Positions 1 through 8,872 of a stretch of 64,000 bases of DNA are shown piece by piece (position 1 is the first letter of the stretch; every line of letters begins with the position of its first letter). Origin of the DNA: JBMORL01 sp049322335 (GTDB taxonomy: Bacteria; Bacteroidota; Bacteroidia; Flavobacteriales_D; UBA2798); contig JBMORL010000102.1 in assembly GCA_049322335.1 (NCBI GenBank), forward strand, positions 1 to 64,000, written 5' to 3'. Both the position numbers and the translations under genes were made by a program. The notes below the pieces were generated by a model. It did no database searches. It saw only the letters and a program-made list of their open reading frames with translations, and was not told the origin of the DNA.

Positions 1-1503
1 CACTACTTTTTCTTTCCCCAGCAATTCAGCCATTTCAAATAAAGCGGGTCCGCCTGCTATTCCGCTTAGCGCAACACGAAACAGTTGCATTACTTCTCCT
101 GTTTTTATTTCCATCTTTTCACAAACCGATTTAAAACAATTTTCGGTGGTGGTTTTATCGAATGTATCCAGCAAAGAAAACGCTTTGGCCGTTTCTGCTA
201 TGAAAGTTTTTGTTTTTTCATTCAGGCGTTTTTTTAAAACTTCGGCATCATACATTGTTGGTTCTTCAAAAAAGAAACTTCCCAGCGCCCAGAATTCATT
301 TACAAAAGGTGCTTTTTCCTGCAACAAACGACAAGCTTCGGCAATATATTTTTTATCGGCTGAAATATTTTTTTGTTTCAGTTCCGCTTCCCACATTTCT
401 GCCAGTTGTTCCGGTGTGCGTTTGCGGAGATATTGCTGGTTAAACCACTTTGTTTTTTCCGGATCGAATTTTGCACCGGCTTTGCTTACACGATCCAACG
501 AAAACTGTTCGCACAATTCTTCCAGCGAAAAAATTTCCTGGTTACCGCTGCTGTGCCATCCCAAAAGCGCCAGCATATTAATAAATGCATCCGGAAAATA
601 TCCTTTCTCACGATAACCCGAAGAAATTTCTCCCGTTGCCGGGTCTTTCCACTCCAGGGGAAAAACAGGAAATCCCAAACGGTCGCCATCGCGCTTACTG
701 AGTTTTCCGTTTCCATCGGGTTTTAATAATAATGGCAGATGCGCAAATTCAGGCATTACGTTTTCAAATCCAAGATAGCGATACAACAAAACGTGTAAAG
801 GTGCGGAGGGCAACCATTCCTCACCACGTATTACATGTGTAATCTGCATCAGGTAATCATCCACCACGTTTGCCAAATGATAAGTGGGCATGCCGTCTGA
901 TTTAAATAATACTTTGTCATCCAGCTGAGCCGTATTTACCACCACCCATCCGCGAATGATATCTTTCAGCTTCACTTCTTCATTACGCGGCATTTTTATC
1001 CTGATCACATAACTTTCTCCCGATGTAATTCTTTTATTCACCTCATCTTCCGAAAGTGTCAGTGAATTTTTCATATTTTGACGGGTGATAGCATTATAAG
1101 AGGCATTCGTTGCTTTGGCCGCCTCCAGTTTTTTGCGCATCTCTTCCAGCTCTTCTGAAGTATCAAAGGCATAATAAGCATATCCGCTTTTTACCAGTTG
1201 TTCCGCATATTGTTTGTAAACACCTTTTTCTTTCCGCTCGCTCTGGCGATAGGGAGCATGCGGGCCATCACCAAACCCAACTCCTTCACCGGGTTCGATA
1301 CCGCACCACTTTAATGCTTCAATAATGTATTGCTCGGCACCGGCAACAAAACGGGTTTGGTCGGTATCTTCAATGCGCAGAATAAAATCTCCTCCCTGTT
1401 TTTTGGCAAACAGGTAGTTGTATAATGCGGTACGCACTCCGCCCATATGCAGCGGGCCGGTGGGACTGGGAGCAAATCGCACTCTAACTCTTCTTTCACT
1501 CAT
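1..1503 (-). CDS. gltX: Glutamyl-tRNA synthetase (3' end outside window)
   Basis: Charges tRNA-Glu with glutamate in the cytoplasm. Reading the minus strand from the ATG at 1503 gives an open frame of 501 codons that runs off the window edge. The start MSERRVRVRFAPSPTG is the class I GluRS N-terminus. The HIGH-type signature appears as PLHMG (residues 17-21) and the KMSKS-type loop as KLSKR near residue 266. The family is usually about 500-510 residues, so only a few C-terminal residues should be missing. It is divergent from the DUF4175-like gene and has its own TAnnTTTG box. The frame is intact. Identification is secure, although the stop codon is not visible. Confidence 0.96.
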   Translation of the reverse strand, partial: MSERRVRVRFAPSPTGPLHMGGVRTALYNYLFAKKQGGDFILRIEDTDQTRFVAGAEQYIIEALKWCGIEPGEGVGFGDGPHAPYRQSERKEKGVYKQYAEQLVKSGYAYYAFDTSEELEEMRKKLEAAKATNASYNAITRQNMKNSLTLSEDEVNKRITSGESYVIRIKMPRNEEVKLKDIIRGWVVVNTAQLDDKVLFKSDGMPTYHLANVVDDYLMQITHVIRGEEWLPSAPLHVLLYRYLGFENVMPEFAHLPLLLKPDGNGKLSKRDGDRLGFPVFPLEWKDPATGEISSGYREKGYFPDAFINMLALLGWHSSGNQEIFSLEELCEQFSLDRVSKAGAKFDPEKTKWFNQQYLRKRTPEQLAEMWEAELKQKNISADKKYIAEACRLLQEKAPFVNEFWALGSFFFEEPTMYDAEVLKKRLNEKTKTFIAETAKAFSLLDTFDKTTTENCFKSVCEKMEIKTGEVMQLFRVALSGIAGGPALFEMAELLGKEKVV

Positions 1504-1524
1504 TTTGTGGGATATTAACAGGCG

Positions 1525-1532
1525 CAAAGATA
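1525..1532 (-). promoter_or_regulatory. Bacteroidota -7 promoter box for gltX
   Basis: The minus strand reads TATCTTTG, a full match to the TAnnTTTG -7 element of Bacteroidota sigma factors. It ends 21 bases before the gltX ATG. A TTTG lies upstream with a 23-base spacer, slightly longer than the usual 19-22, so the -33 element is less certain. Confidence 0.6.
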
Positions 1533-1694
1533 TTACTTGAATGCTATCTTATCCCCAAAAGTTAAAATCCCTCAAAAATTTAGGTTTTCGCCCAACAAAA
1601 CGTAACTTTATCCGTAATAATTTTACCCTTTGGCGTTATAGTGAAATAAAAGTGAATTATTGAACGATTCAACGGAAACAGGGTACAGCATTTC

Positions 1695-4600
1695 ATGGCA
1701 GATAATTACTCGATATTGATAGAAAAACTGGATGCCTTCATCCGGAAGTATTACAAAAATCAGTTGCTCAGGGGAACCATTCTCTCCTTTTCAGCTATTT
1801 TGCTCACGTATGTTTTTATCATCGTTACCGATCATTTTTTTGATTACAGCGCAACCACCCGGTCGTTTTTATTTTATTCGTTGATTATTATTTCAGCTTC
1901 TGCACTGCTGTTTTGGATTATTAACCCGATGGTCAGATTTTTCAGGCTGGGGAAAGTTATTTCACACGAACAGGCCGCTACCATTGTAGGAGATCATTTT
2001 CCCGAAGTAAAAGATAAAGTGGTGAACACGCTTCAGCTAAAAAAACTGGCAGAAGTTTCTCCCTCGCAGGTAGAATTACTGCAGGCCAGCATTAACCAGA
2101 AAGTAGTGGAGTTGAAACCTGTTCCCTTTACCAACGCCATTGATCTCCGCAAAAACAAAAAATACCTCAAATTCGTTATCGTTCCGCTTTCGGTTATTGC
2201 CATTATTCTTTTTGCTGCTCCCGGTTGGTTGAGTGACGGAACCGCCCGCCTGGTGAACCATGATACGGAATTTGAACCCAAAGCCCCGTTTGAATTTGTT
2301 ATTCTGAATGAAAAACTCGAAGCCGTTCAGCAGGGCGATTTTAAACTGGAAATGGAAGTGAAAGGAGAAACCGTTCCCGGTGAAGTGTATATCGAAACCG
2401 GCTCTACTACTTATAAACTGGAAAAAGATTCAAAAATAAAATACCACTACACCTTCAAAAATCTTCAGAAAGACATTACGTTCCGTTTTTCGGCCGATGG
2501 TTTTTATTCCAAAGAATATACGCTAAAAGTGCTGCCTAACCCCGCTCTTATCAATTTCGAAGTACAACTCGATTATCCGCGCTACACCGGTATGTTACCC
2601 AAAACATTCATCAACAATGGCGACATCACTGTTCCCGAGGGCACAAAAGCCAAATGGATTATCTCTACCAAAAATACGGATGAACTGATTATTTCATTTG
2701 CTGATACCCAACTGGTGCTTAAACCATCGGCTCCCGATAAGTTTACATTCAGCTCCGCCCTTTTTAAAACCGGGCCTTATGCTATACGGACAAAAAATAA
2801 ATATTATACCAATAAAGATTCCCTGGCCTATTACCTCACCGTTATTCCCGATCAGTATCCCGATATTTCTGTTGAAGAACAACGCGATTCCACTTCGCTG
2901 AAAAAACGTTTTTTCACAGGAGAAATCAGTGATGATTACGGGTTTACCAAACTCACTTTTCATTACAAATTTCTCTCCGCAGAGGATTCATCACTGGTTA
3001 ACCACGAACAGAATATCGATCTGCCCGTGAACCGTTCGGGCAACATCGATCAGTTTATTTATTACTGGGATCTTTCTTCCTATAACGTAAACCCCGGTGA
3101 TGAAATTGAATATTATTTTGTGGTGTATGACAACGATGGTGTTCACGGGGCAAAATCCACCAAATCGGTAACAAAAATTTTTAAAGCACCTACCCTGCAG
3201 GAAATTTCTGACAATACAGAAAAAAATAACGATCAGATAAAAAACGATATGGAGGCGGCATTAAAGGAAGCCCAGAAGCTTAACCGCGATATGCAGCAAC
3301 TGAAAGAAGACATGCTCAACAAAAAGAACCTCGACTGGCAGGAAAAAGCAAAAATCGAAAACCTCCTGGAACGGCAAATGAACCTTCAGCAGAAACTGGA
3401 TAACATCAAACAGCAAAACGAACTCAATAACCTGCAAAAAACCGAATTCTCGGAAATGAACGAAGAACTTCTCGAAAAACAACGCATGCTGGAGGAAATG
3501 TTCGAAAAGCTCATGACGCCCGAGATGAAAAAAATGTACGAAGAACTGCAAAAACTCCTCGAGCAACTCAATAAAGATAAGGTGCAGGAAAAAATGGAGA
3601 AACTGGATCTATCCAATAAAGAACTGGAAAAGGAGCTCGACCGTTCGCTGGAGTTGTTTAAACAAATGGAGTTTGAACAAAAAGCCAACGAAATCGCCCA
3701 AAAACTGGATGAGCTTTCTAAAAAACAAAACGAACTTTCAGAACAAACAAAAGACAAAAAAGAACCCAACAGCGAACTGGAAAAAAAACAGGAAGAACTT
3801 AATAAGGAATTTGATGAGGTGAGAAAAGATATGGACGAGCTGGAAAAACTCAACGAAGAATTAAAAAACAAAAAACCACTCGAAGATTTTGCTCCGCAGG
3901 AAGAAAGTATTGAAAGTGAAATGAAAAAAAGCTCGCAGGAACTTTCCGAGAATAAAAACAAAAAAGCTTCCGAGTCGCAGAAAAAGTCGGCCGAAGAAAT
4001 GAAGAAAATGAAAGAACAAATGGAGAGCATGATGCAATCCATGCAGGCGCAGCAGAACGAAGAAGATATGGACGCTATCCGTCAGTTGCTGGAAAACATC
4101 ATCAAACTTTCATTCGACCAGGAAGACCTTTTGAAAACGCTGGGAAAAACCAACTCGAAAGACCAGAAGTATGTAAAACTCGGACAGGAACAGCGCAAAC
4201 TAAAAGATATCGCGAAGGTGATAGAAGATTCTTTGATGGCACTCAGCCAGCGGCAAATGGCCATCCAGTCTATCGTAAACAAAGAAATCGCCCAGGTGAA
4301 TTCCAATATGCAGCAGGCACTGGCTAATATCGGTGAAAGAAAAACCTCCAGCGCTACAGCCAACCAGCAGTATGTAATGACCTCATTAAATAATCTTGCC
4401 CTCCTGCTCGATCAGGCCCTTCAGCAAATGCAGCAACAAATGAACCAGGGAAAACCCGGCTCAGGATCCTGCAACAAACCGGGAAAAAATCAAAAACCCG
4501 GGTCCAAACCCAATCCCAACGGAAATGATGTACAGAGCATGAAAAAAATGCAGGAAGAATTGAGTAAATCACTGGAGAAACTGAAAAAAGAAATAGAACA

Positions 4601-5090
4601 ACAGGGGAAAAATCCGGGCAACAAAAATCCCGGGAAAAACGGTAACCCGGGCATGGGCGGGGAAATGAGTAAAGAACTGGCAGAAATGGCCGCCAAACAG
4701 GAAGCCATCCGCAAAAAAATGATGGAGATGAGCAATAAACTCAACGAAGACGGAACCGGCAGCGGAAACGGATTGAAAAAAATTGCCGAACAAATGGAAA
4801 AGAACCAGGAGGATATAGTCAATAAAAATATCACCCAGCAAACCCTCATGCGCCAGCAGGAAATCCTCACCCGGCTCCTGGAATCGGAAAAAGCCCTGCG
4901 CGAACGCGAACAGGATGAGAAAAGAAAGTCGAACGAGTCAAAAAATGAAGAATTAAGTAACTCTTTTCAATATTTGGAGTATAAAAGGAAAAAAGAAAAG
5001 GAAGTGGAATTGTTGCGCACCATTCCCCCGGCCTTAACACCTTATTACAAAAACAGGGTGAACGAATACTTTAATACGATTGAAAAGTAA
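1695..5090 (+). CDS. DUF4175-like membrane protein with long coiled coil
   Basis: Large inner-membrane protein of 1131 residues, function unknown. Three hydrophobic segments are visible in the N-terminal part (about residues 24-46, 56-76 and 157-175). They are followed by a beta-rich presumably extracytoplasmic region and, from about residue 500, a very long coiled coil rich in Lys, Glu, Gln and Met. The coiled coil is broken by Gly/Pro/Asn/Lys-rich low-complexity stretches around residues 915-945 and 970-985. In my recollection this architecture is the DUF4175 family of Bacteroidota, which commonly sits before an RsbW-like ATPase, ybeY and mnmG, as here. The next gene starts directly after the stop codon, so the two are probably co-transcribed. 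A structural or envelope-tethering role is only inference. Confidence 0.75.
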   Translation: MADNYSILIEKLDAFIRKYYKNQLLRGTILSFSAILLTYVFIIVTDHFFDYSATTRSFLFYSLIIISASALLFWIINPMVRFFRLGKVISHEQAATIVGDHFPEVKDKVVNTLQLKKLAEVSPSQVELLQASINQKVVELKPVPFTNAIDLRKNKKYLKFVIVPLSVIAIILFAAPGWLSDGTARLVNHDTEFEPKAPFEFVILNEKLEAVQQGDFKLEMEVKGETVPGEVYIETGSTTYKLEKDSKIKYHYTFKNLQKDITFRFSADGFYSKEYTLKVLPNPALINFEVQLDYPRYTGMLPKTFINNGDITVPEGTKAKWIISTKNTDELIISFADTQLVLKPSAPDKFTFSSALFKTGPYAIRTKNKYYTNKDSLAYYLTVIPDQYPDISVEEQRDSTSLKKRFFTGEISDDYGFTKLTFHYKFLSAEDSSLVNHEQNIDLPVNRSGNIDQFIYYWDLSSYNVNPGDEIEYYFVVYDNDGVHGAKSTKSVTKIFKAPTLQEISDNTEKNNDQIKNDMEAALKEAQKLNRDMQQLKEDMLNKKNLDWQEKAKIENLLERQMNLQQKLDNIKQQNELNNLQKTEFSEMNEELLEKQRMLEEMFEKLMTPEMKKMYEELQKLLEQLNKDKVQEKMEKLDLSNKELEKELDRSLELFKQMEFEQKANEIAQKLDELSKKQNELSEQTKDKKEPNSELEKKQEELNKEFDEVRKDMDELEKLNEELKNKKPLEDFAPQEESIESEMKKSSQELSENKNKKASESQKKSAEEMKKMKEQMESMMQSMQAQQNEEDMDAIRQLLENIIKLSFDQEDLLKTLGKTNSKDQKYVKLGQEQRKLKDIAKVIEDSLMALSQRQMAIQSIVNKEIAQVNSNMQQALANIGERKTSSATANQQYVMTSLNNLALLLDQALQQMQQQMNQGKPGSGSCNKPGKNQKPGSKPNPNGNDVQSMKKMQEELSKSLEKLKKEIEQQGKNPGNKNPGKNGNPGMGGEMSKELAEMAAKQEAIRKKMMEMSNKLNEDGTGSGNGLKKIAEQMEKNQEDIVNKNITQQTLMRQQEILTRLLESEKALREREQDEKRKSNESKNEELSNSFQYLEYKRKKEKEVELLRTIPPALTPYYKNRVNEYFNTIEK

Positions 5091-5091
5091 A

Positions 5092-5523
5092 ATGCTTATG
5101 GAGAAGGCTTACAAGACTGCCATTCAGGAAATTCATTTTCCATCCCGCATCGAAAATCTTGCCTTAGTAGAAAAACTCATTGATAAAGTTTGCGAACAGT
5201 TGCAGGTCAATGAAGATCATTACGGCAATATTCTCATTGCATTGACGGAAGCTGTCAATAATGCCATTATGCACGGCAATAAACAGGATCCCTCAAAAGC
5301 GATACATCTGAAATGTGAAAACAAAGAAAAAAAACTCCTTTTTATCGTAGAAGATGAAGGCGAAGGTTTCGACTTCGATAACCTCCCCGACCCCACCGAT
5401 CCTGTTAATATCGAAAAACCAAATGGCCGTGGCGTTTTCCTTATGAGAAACCTGGCCGATGAAGTAAGTTTTTCCAATAACGGAAAACGCGTGGAACTGA
5501 AGTTTAACCTCATCGCCAACTGA
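5092..5523 (+). CDS. RsbW-like ATP-binding protein (anti-sigma kinase fold)
   Basis: Small cytoplasmic GHKL ATPase of 143 residues, like the anti-sigma serine kinases RsbW/SpoIIAB. The N box is LTEAVNNAIMHGN, the G1 box VEDEGEGFDF and the G2 box GRGVFLMRN, all intact. The ATG at 5092 comes one base after the stop of the DUF4175-like gene. An upstream in-frame TTG at 5080 and a further ATG at 5098 are possible but less convincing. No anti-anti-sigma partner (STAS domain) is seen nearby, so its target is unknown. Translational coupling with the upstream membrane protein hints that the two act together, which is inference. Confidence 0.85.
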   Translation: MLMEKAYKTAIQEIHFPSRIENLALVEKLIDKVCEQLQVNEDHYGNILIALTEAVNNAIMHGNKQDPSKAIHLKCENKEKKLLFIVEDEGEGFDFDNLPDPTDPVNIEKPNGRGVFLMRNLADEVSFSNNGKRVELKFNLIAN

Positions 5524-5533
5524 CCTCCTGTTT

Positions 5534-5962
5534 GTGTCAACCACCGAGATAAATTTCGTCTCCCTCATCCCCGGCTTCACTTTAAAAAATAAATCCGCTA
5601 TAAAAAAGTGGATAGTCTCAGCTATTAAAAAAGAAAAACAAAAACCAGGTGAACTGGCCATCGTTTTCTGCTCCGATAACTATTTGCTGGAAACGAATCG
5701 CAAATATCTGAATCATAACTACTTAACAGATATTATTACCTTTCAAAATACTGAAAATCAATCAGTTAGCGGAGATTTACTCATCAGTATCGACCGGGTA
5801 AAAGAGAACGCAGAAAAATTAAAACTGAAATTTTCGGATGAATTGCACCGCGTAATTATTCATGGCGTGCTCCATTTATGTGGCTACAAAGACAAATCCC
5901 CAGCCCACAAAAAGCAAATGACAAAAAAGGAAGATTATTACCTAAATTTGCGCCCCTTTTAG
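5534..5962 (+). CDS. ybeY: Endoribonuclease YbeY / rRNA maturation factor
   Basis: Metal-dependent RNase involved in 16S rRNA 3' maturation and ribosome quality control. The 142-residue product has the family signature HGVLHLCGYKD near residues 112-122. The first two zinc-ligand histidines are present, but the third ligand position (His in E. coli) is Asp. I believe this form is normal in Bacteroidota. The start is a GTG ten bases after the upstream stop; no in-frame ATG exists before the conserved region. It sits in the usual position between the RsbW-like ATPase and mnmG. Confidence 0.92.
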   Translation: MSTTEINFVSLIPGFTLKNKSAIKKWIVSAIKKEKQKPGELAIVFCSDNYLLETNRKYLNHNYLTDIITFQNTENQSVSGDLLISIDRVKENAEKLKLKFSDELHRVIIHGVLHLCGYKDKSPAHKKQMTKKEDYYLNLRPF

Positions 5963-5963
5963 T

Positions 5964-6015
5964 CATGGATTTATTAATCCATGAACCGTAATTCCCCAGG
6001 GATTTCTGGTTCATG
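5964..6015 (+). promoter_or_regulatory. Two overlapping, mutually exclusive hairpins before mnmG
   Basis: Perfect 8-base arms CATGGATT (5964-5971) and AATCCATG (5976-5983) form a stem with a TATT loop. A second pair of perfect 8-base arms, CATGAACC (5980-5987) and GGTTCATG (6008-6015), shares CATG at 5980-5983 with the first, so both stems cannot form at once. There is no T-run, so neither looks like a simple terminator. A leader-RNA switch is possible but unproven. Confidence 0.4.
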
Positions 6016-6016
6016 T

Positions 6017-6032
6017 GGTTTCACGTGGAACA
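6017..6032 (+). other. parS site (ParB/Spo0J binding), near-consensus
   Basis: The sequence GGTTTCACGTGGAACA matches the 16-base parS consensus tGTTnCACGTGnAACa at all core positions; only the outer first base differs (G for T). It lies in the short leader just before the mnmG start codon. parS is the centromere-like site loaded by ParB and is normally clustered near the chromosome origin. A second site lies just after mnmG. Confidence 0.8.
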
Positions 6033-6035
6033 TAT

Positions 6036-7910
6036 ATGTTGAAAGAATACGACATCATAGTAGTAGGCGCAGGACATGCCGGATGCGAAGCCGCTGCAGC
6101 TGCCGCAAACATGGGATCGAAAGTCCTGCTGGTGACTATGAACATGGGCACTATCGGACAAATGTCCTGCAACCCCGCTATGGGCGGAATTGCAAAAGGA
6201 CAAATCGTTCGTGAAGTAGATGCCATGGGAGGGTATTCGGGAATCGTTACAGATAAATCTGCCATCCAGTTTAAAATGCTCAACCTTTCCAAGGGACCCG
6301 CTATGTGGAGCCCCCGTGCCCAATGCGACCGGATGAGATTCTCTGAAGAATGGCGGCTGGCTCTTGAAAAAACACCTAATGTGGATTTCTGGCAGGACAT
6401 GGTAAGCGGATTGATTGTAGAAAGTGGAAAAATTAAAGGAATAAAAACCGGTCTTGGATTCGATATATACGCCAGGGCTGTTGTTCTCACCAACGGTACT
6501 TTTTTAAACGGACTCATTCATGTAGGCGAAAAACAAATGGGAGGAGGCAGGATGGGTGAAAAAGCCGCATTCGGAATTACCGAAGACCTGGTGAATTTGG
6601 GGTTCGAATCCGGACGAATGAAAACCGGAACTCCTCCCCGTATCGATGGCCGTTCACTCGATTATTCAAAAATGACCGAACAGCCCGGAGACGAAAACCC
6701 CGGAAAGTTTTCTTTCAGTCACGAGACTTCTCCGCTTCAAATACAGAAAAGCTGTTATATCACTTATACCAACGATGAGGTGCACGACATCCTGCGCACA
6801 GGTTTCGACCGCTCGCCTATGTTCAACGGAGCCATCAAAAGCACAGGTCCGCGATACTGCCCTTCTATTGAAGATAAAATCAACCGTTTTGCCGACCGGG
6901 AGCGCCACCAGATTTTTGTAGAACCTGAAGGCTGGAACACTATTGAAATTTATGTAAACGGATTTTCTACCAGCCTTCCCGAAGATGTACAGCAAGCAGC
7001 CTTGCGAAAAATACCCGGATTCGAAAATGCCAAAATGTTCAGGCCGGGATATGCTATTGAATACGACTACTTCCCCCCTACCCAACTGCAGCATACTCTC
7101 GAAACAAAACTGGTAGAGAACCTCTATTTTGCTGGACAGATAAACGGCACCACCGGCTATGAAGAAGCTGCCTGCCAGGGGTTGATGGCCGGAATAAATG
7201 CACATTTAAAAATAAACGGAAAAGAACCTTTCGTGCTCCAGCGAAGCGAAGCCTACATTGGTGTACTTATTGACGACCTGATCACAAAAGGCACAGAAGA
7301 ACCCTATCGCATGTTTACTTCGCGTGCCGAATTCAGAATTTTGCTCAGGCAAGACAACGCAGACCTGAGATTAACCGAACGATCACATCAGCTCGGACTG
7401 GCTTCAAAAGACCGTTTGAACAAGGTGGAAAAAAAGAAAGAACAAACCCAAAAAGTAGTTTCCTTTTTCAAAAAAGAAAGCGCTGATCCGGTAGAGATAA
7501 ATCCCACACTCGAAGCCAAAGGCTCTGAACCCATCCGGCAAAAAATGAAAATGTTCACCGTGCTTAGCCGCCCTAAATTGTTCTTAAACGATTTTCTACG
7601 GCCGGGTAATGCACTTGACCAGCTGCTCGATGAAATAGGCCCAGACCGAAAAGAAATAGCCGAGCAGGCCGAGATACAAATGAAATACGAAGGCTATATC
7701 GAAAAGGAAGAAGAGATGGCGCTCAAAATGGCTCGCCTTGAAAATGTCGCCCTGCATGATGATATCGATTATGGAAAGTTCGCCTCCCTTTCCATCGAAG
7801 CGCGTGAAAAGCTTACTAAGATCCGGCCACGTACAATTGGCCAGGCTTCACGGATAAGTGGAATTTCTCCTTCCGATATCTCCGTTTTGATGATATATTT
7901 GGGCCGTTAA
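6036..7910 (+). CDS. mnmG: tRNA uridine-5-carboxymethylaminomethyl modification enzyme MnmG (GidA)
   Basis: FAD-dependent enzyme that, with MnmE, builds the cmnm5U modification at the wobble uridine of certain tRNAs. The protein has 624 residues, normal for the family. The FAD-binding GAGHAGCEAA motif lies at about residues 10-19. CNPAMGGIAKG follows near residue 49, and the C-terminal GidA-associated helical domain ends in SVLMIYLGR. I chose the ATG at 6036; an in-frame GTG at 6015 overlaps the upstream hairpin and adds residues absent from relatives. The gene is bracketed by two parS sequences, and mnmG is often found near oriC in bacteria. Confidence 0.97.
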   Translation: MLKEYDIIVVGAGHAGCEAAAAAANMGSKVLLVTMNMGTIGQMSCNPAMGGIAKGQIVREVDAMGGYSGIVTDKSAIQFKMLNLSKGPAMWSPRAQCDRMRFSEEWRLALEKTPNVDFWQDMVSGLIVESGKIKGIKTGLGFDIYARAVVLTNGTFLNGLIHVGEKQMGGGRMGEKAAFGITEDLVNLGFESGRMKTGTPPRIDGRSLDYSKMTEQPGDENPGKFSFSHETSPLQIQKSCYITYTNDEVHDILRTGFDRSPMFNGAIKSTGPRYCPSIEDKINRFADRERHQIFVEPEGWNTIEIYVNGFSTSLPEDVQQAALRKIPGFENAKMFRPGYAIEYDYFPPTQLQHTLETKLVENLYFAGQINGTTGYEEAACQGLMAGINAHLKINGKEPFVLQRSEAYIGVLIDDLITKGTEEPYRMFTSRAEFRILLRQDNADLRLTERSHQLGLASKDRLNKVEKKKEQTQKVVSFFKKESADPVEINPTLEAKGSEPIRQKMKMFTVLSRPKLFLNDFLRPGNALDQLLDEIGPDRKEIAEQAEIQMKYEGYIEKEEEMALKMARLENVALHDDIDYGKFASLSIEAREKLTKIRPRTIGQASRISGISPSDISVLMIYLGR

Positions 7911-7913
7911 CCA

Positions 7914-7929
7914 TGTTCCACGTGAAACA
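7914..7929 (+). other. parS site (ParB/Spo0J binding), perfect consensus
   Basis: TGTTCCACGTGAAACA fits the parS consensus tGTTnCACGTGnAACa at every fixed base. It fills the 21-base gap between the mnmG stop and the next start codon. Together with the site at 6017-6032 it makes two parS sites about 1.9 kb apart, spaced from centre to centre by the mnmG gene. Confidence 0.88.
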
Positions 7930-7931
7930 TT

Positions 7932-8801
7932 ATGCACCTTATTTCTGAATGCCCCATCTGCAGTTCGGGCGACTTCTCCCCCTTTTTAACCTGCCGGGAT
8001 CATACCGTTTCTAAGGAAAACTTCACTATCGTTGAGTGCAGAAATTGTTCCTTTCGGTTTACTAACCCCATCCCCAACCCCGAAAAACTGGGGGATTATT
8101 ACAAAGCCGAAGCATACGTTTCTCATACCTCTTCAGGTAAAGGATTGATCAATTGGCTTTACCTGAAAATAAGAAAAATTACCCTTCGCCAGAAAGTAAA
8201 ATGGCTGAAAAAGCGTGTTGAAGGCCGTGAGCTTCTGGATGTGGGTTGCGGTACCGGGCACTTTTCCGGGGCAGCTAAAACAGCCGGTTTCTCTGTTACG
8301 GGTATTGAACCTGATCCCGGTGCAAGAAAGTTTGCCGTTGAAAAAAACGGTATCCATGTGTTGGATAAGCCAGAATTCTACTCTCTTGAAAAAACATACG
8401 ATGCCATCACACTCTGGCATGTCCTGGAGCACCTTCCGGAGCTCAATAAAGACATTTCTTACCTCCACCGGTGGCTGACTCCAGCGGGCTCCCTTTTTAT
8501 TGCTGTGCCCAATTGTAATGGTTTTGACGCCCGGCTGTATAAAGAATCCTGGGCCGGCTATGATGTGCCCCGTCACCTTTGGCATTTTACCCAACCGGTC
8601 ATTACCCGCCTTTTTGAGCAACACGGCTTCAAACTCACCGGCATCATTCCCCAAAAATTCGATGCTTATTATGTCAGCATGCTAAGCGAAAAACACAAAG
8701 GCGGAAATATTTTGAAGGGCTTTCTGAATGGGCTTCGGTCTAATCTGAAAGCAAGAAAATATGGATACTCCAGCCAGGTGTACGTGTTTAAAAAAGCCTG
8801 A
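7932..8801 (+). CDS. Class I SAM-dependent methyltransferase with N-terminal zinc ribbon
   Basis: Methyltransferase of 289 residues, substrate unknown. The N-terminus carries two Cys pairs, CPICSS and CRNCSF (about residues 8-39), forming a likely zinc ribbon. The SAM-binding motif I is ELLDVGCGTGHFSG near residue 100, followed by the acidic motif II GIEPD and the LWHVLEHL motif typical of the Methyltransf_23 group. It starts two bases after the parS site that follows mnmG and is probably in the same transcript. It is not GidB/RsmG, which often follows mnmG elsewhere. Related proteins methylate small molecules or surface sugars, so no substrate is assigned. Confidence 0.85.
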   Translation: MHLISECPICSSGDFSPFLTCRDHTVSKENFTIVECRNCSFRFTNPIPNPEKLGDYYKAEAYVSHTSSGKGLINWLYLKIRKITLRQKVKWLKKRVEGRELLDVGCGTGHFSGAAKTAGFSVTGIEPDPGARKFAVEKNGIHVLDKPEFYSLEKTYDAITLWHVLEHLPELNKDISYLHRWLTPAGSLFIAVPNCNGFDARLYKESWAGYDVPRHLWHFTQPVITRLFEQHGFKLTGIIPQKFDAYYVSMLSEKHKGGNILKGFLNGLRSNLKARKYGYSSQVYVFKKA

Positions 8802-8872
8802 TTTTTCCCTCTTATTTTCGCCTTTCGTATAAGAAATCCTGACTATTTTCGTTATCAGGTAAACCCCCTTTT

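Noticed and set aside
3386..4042. Long Ser/Phe-rich open frames antisense to the DUF4175-like coiled coil
   Set aside because: They mirror the Lys/Glu-rich codons of the sense gene and have no independent protein features.
6015..6035. GTG start giving mnmG seven extra residues
   Set aside because: It overlaps the leader hairpin and parS, and the extra residues are not typical of MnmG.
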